In this document: positions 33,976 through 36,083 of the stretch, one piece after another | Numbering within the stretch: position 1 is the first letter of the stretch | Layout of the letters: each line of letters starts with the position of its first letter | NCBI GenBank assembly: GCA_903866275.1 | Contig: CAIPMU010000015.1 | Span: 1 to 36,083 of the forward strand | Source of the DNA: Vampirovibrio chlorellavorus | Lineage (GTDB): Bacteria > Cyanobacteriota > Vampirovibrionia > Vampirovibrionales > Vampirovibrionaceae | Direction: 5' to 3' | DNA: 36,083 nucleotides | The notes under the pieces: model-generated | What the model was told of the DNA's origin: nothing | Databases searched by the model: none | The model's input: the letters and a program-made list of their open reading frames with translations, nothing else | Position numbers and translations under genes: made by a program

Positions 33976-35577
33976 TCATAGCGCCAACGCAGTCAAAATG
34001 CGCTGAGGCGTCAGCTGTCCGGTTTGAAACAGGAGCTTGAGCTGGGAGATGTTGTAATTCATCACCGCCGAATTGTACTCCTGACGGGCTTCTGCCAGAT
34101 CCTTGGCCGCCTGAATCACATCCAGATTCATGCCCATCCCGGACATCCGCCGATGGCGGGCAATCTTGAAAGAATCCGAAGCAGTCTCCACCTTTTGTTG
34201 GGTAATTTTCATCTGAGCCTGATACATGTTGCTGCTAAGATACGCCTCAGACAGCTCTTTCTGGATGTCGTACAACTGCTTCTCTTTTTGCAGCATGGCC
34301 TCTTTAATCCGTGCCCGCTCCTGCCCCATCTGGGAGATCACATCCAGTCCCATATATCGACCCGCATCATAGCTAATGGATGCGAACACCTCATGCGAAG
34401 GCTGTAACTGGTTCTCAGGCCCCACTTTCCGCTTAAACCCACTCACAGTAACGGTGGGAAAGAGCTGAGCCCGAGCAGAGGCAAATCGCGCCTTGGCTTC
34501 CTTGATGTTATCTACCATTGCCTTCACGTCCGGACGATTCTCAATGGCCATCTGAAACAGCTTCGGCAAAGGCAAGGCTGTGTCCACCAACTGCAAAGGG
34601 TTCAAGGTTTTGTCCTTGGGTTTGAGTTGCACGCCAATGGCCAGTTTCAGCATGGAAGCCAATCCATATTCACTGGCCAGCTTCTGATTTTCTACCCGAA
34701 CCAGATCACCCTGCCGCTCAGCCAGCAAACTTTTGGCCTGCGTGACATCCAGCTTGGTGGTAAACCCGGCGCGATAGCGGGATTCGCTTAACCGAACCTG
34801 AACTTCAGCCTGTCTGAGAGCTTCTTTTGCCACCTGTATGGCAGCAATGTCTCGCAAATAGACATTATATTGCGTCAACAGATCCAGAATGGCCTGCTTG
34901 TAACTTTGCTGAGCCATTTTTTTCATCCGGTTCATACCATGCCACGAGGCCTTAATATCAAACAGATCCTTCCCACCCAATTGAATGTTGTAATTCACCG
35001 AATATTTGGTTTGATAAGTGTCCCGGTTCACTTTAAAGGGATTTTGCCCGATAAAAATATCAGCCCCTCGATAGCGTTCATAATAGTTATACATCGAGCC
35101 CGAAGGCAATAAGCGGGAAGTGGATTCCACCAAACCCCACTTAGATTGATCGTAGCGATTTTTAGCAATTTGCAGATCAATACTGTTGCCTTCTGCCAGA
35201 TGCAACAGCGTGGGAATATCAATTTCAAAAACTGGTTCTAACGAAGTTTGATAGGTGATTTCGGCCAACGTAGTTCCAACAGAAGGCGACGTCGTAGTCT
35301 CGGCATCTTCTGGCGAAACAGACACCGGCTGGTTTAAGGGCGTCATTTTTTCAACAGACGCACCGGTTCCTCCCGACTTGATTGAAGAAACCGGCAGGGT
35401 CACAGGCTGCAACGTCACCGGTGCCAGACTGGCAGTCAACTCACCCGGACCCTGAGTGTGAACCTGGGCATGAGCAGCAGAGCCAAACAAAAGTAACAGC
35501 ATACCCAGGGCAAGCCCCAGTGATGCATAGCGGGCCTGTGCACTCATCAACCAAACCTGTTGTAACCATACACTCAT
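33976..35577 (-). CDS. TolC-family outer-membrane efflux channel
   Basis: 533 residues. A signal peptide ends near GSAAHAQ (about residue 38), followed by a Thr/Ser-rich linker of ~70 residues, then the outer-membrane efflux repeat (long helical coiled-coil hairpins) from about residue 115. LLHLAEGNSIDLQIAKNRYD, EAQVRLSESRYRAGF-type segments and a second similar set near IARHRRMSGMGMNLDVIQAA show the two-fold repeat of the family. It forms a trimeric tunnel through the outer membrane. The HlyD-like gene ends 33 bases upstream on the same strand, so the two form a type I secretion or efflux operon. Confidence 0.9.
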   Translation of the reverse strand: MSVWLQQVWLMSAQARYASLGLALGMLLLLFGSAAHAQVHTQGPGELTASLAPVTLQPVTLPVSSIKSGGTGASVEKMTPLNQPVSVSPEDAETTTSPSVGTTLAEITYQTSLEPVFEIDIPTLLHLAEGNSIDLQIAKNRYDQSKWGLVESTSRLLPSGSMYNYYERYRGADIFIGQNPFKVNRDTYQTKYSVNYNIQLGGKDLFDIKASWHGMNRMKKMAQQSYKQAILDLLTQYNVYLRDIAAIQVAKEALRQAEVQVRLSESRYRAGFTTKLDVTQAKSLLAERQGDLVRVENQKLASEYGLASMLKLAIGVQLKPKDKTLNPLQLVDTALPLPKLFQMAIENRPDVKAMVDNIKEAKARFASARAQLFPTVTVSGFKRKVGPENQLQPSHEVFASISYDAGRYMGLDVISQMGQERARIKEAMLQKEKQLYDIQKELSEAYLSSNMYQAQMKITQQKVETASDSFKIARHRRMSGMGMNLDVIQAAKDLAEARQEYNSAVMNYNISQLKLLFQTGQLTPQRILTALAL

Positions 35578-35610
35578 TGAAACAACAACCTTCCCTTCCA
35601 GCGGGCCTGT

Positions 35611-36083
35611 CTACCGACCACTCGGGTCGCGGAATGCCCGATCCAGATGGAGCTGAACCGGCTCGACAAAGAAACTTAAGATCGATTTATTCTGGGTAAT
35701 AATATCCGCCGAGACGGTCATACCAGAACGCAACGGATAAGCTTTTCCCTTGTATTTCATCACCGTGCGCTCAGGACGAACGCGCAAGATATAGAAGGGC
35801 TGTTCTCCGTGCCCAGATGGGGCTTCCATTTCCTGACTAGACGGGGACATGGTCAAAATTTTGCCATACAACTTACCGAAGTGCTGCGAGGGAAAGGCCT
35901 CCAAATGCAGTGAAATTCTCTGCCCCGGATAAACATAGGCTAGATCTTTGTTGGCAACCTTAATTTCGGCAATCAAATTACTATGCAAAGGCACCAGAGA
36001 AAGCAGCACTTGTCCAGATGCAATCATTTCACCCGGGCCATGCACGCTCTGCTGATTGACGTAGCCATCAATCGGCGCATACA
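35611..36083 (-). CDS. HlyD-family secretion adaptor, C-terminal part (runs off the window)
   Basis: About 156 residues are visible; the N-terminus lies beyond 36083. It reads YAPIDGYVNQQSVHGPGEMI (end of the lipoyl-like domain), LLSLVPLHSNLIAEIKVANK and VYPGQRISLHLEAFPSQHFG (beta-barrel). This is the C-terminal part of an HlyD/type I membrane-fusion protein that links an inner-membrane exporter to TolC, which is encoded directly downstream. The frame runs through the last bases without a stop, so the gene is partial only by the window cut. Confidence 0.88.
   Translation of the reverse strand, partial: YAPIDGYVNQQSVHGPGEMIASGQVLLSLVPLHSNLIAEIKVANKDLAYVYPGQRISLHLEAFPSQHFGKLYGKILTMSPSSQEMEAPSGHGEQPFYILRVRPERTVMKYKGKAYPLRSGMTVSADIITQNKSILSFFVEPVQLHLDRAFRDPSGR

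Noticed and set aside
1-36083. CRISPR array
   Set aside because: No series of regularly spaced direct repeats was found; the only repeat pair (18523/18573) is imperfect and only two copies.

Overview
The window comes from a diderm, flagellated bacterium of medium GC content (roughly low-to-mid 50s percent by eye). It carries lipid A genes in the order lpxD-lpxC-fabZ-lpxA, an LptC-like LPS-export protein, O-antigen-type sugar genes, two flagellins and type I secretion parts. No photosynthesis gene is visible. The lpx order and several small proteins recall the cyanobacterial line, so a non-photosynthetic relative such as Vampirovibrionia/Melainabacteria is my best guess. This is inference from gene content only.

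Layout: 1-1224 is an accessory edge with a transposase tail, an AT-rich secreted adhesin-E-like gene and tRNA-Arg(CCT). 1458-5793 is a plus-strand surface-sugar operon (wbpA-, wbpB- and wbpD-like genes and a glycosyltransferase), closed by a strong hairpin. 5880-7267 holds two overlapping secreted-protein genes. 7604-10811 carries an aldehyde dehydrogenase, an LptC-like protein and a membrane-anchored TPR protein. 10847-12554 has three uncharacterised proteins and tRNA-Met. 12704-14035 encodes a UDP-glucose 6-dehydrogenase homologue whose catalytic cysteine is replaced by phenylalanine. 14351-17333 is a flagellin locus: two different flagellins flanking three small orphan proteins. 17437-18389 holds two small conserved-looking or unknown genes, followed by a hairpin-rich gap. 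18819-21993 is a sugar ABC importer (two permeases and a lipoprotein binding protein, no ATPase). 22501-27665 is the envelope precursor block: glmU, then lpxA, fabZ, lpxC and lpxD. 27735-29000 is a BaiN/HI0933-type flavoprotein. 29205-29981 is an EF-hand protein. 30072-33800 is a large SWIM-SNF2 helicase. 33976-36083 is a TolC-like channel with the end of an HlyD-like adaptor that runs off the window.

Together the region is dominated by cell-envelope work. GlmU supplies UDP-GlcNAc, LpxA/LpxC/LpxD build the first lipid A intermediates from it, FabZ supplies acyl chains, the wbp-like genes turn UDP-GlcNAc into an aminated uronic acid for surface polysaccharide, and LptC helps move finished LPS outward. 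The most unusual single observation is the Ugd homologue that keeps first-step oxidation residues but has lost those needed for the thioester step. Others are the flagellin locus with its orphan small proteins and repeated C-rich upstream motif, a structured element with a T-tract at 7449-7505, and an apparently leaderless gene sharing overlapping -10 boxes with lpxD.
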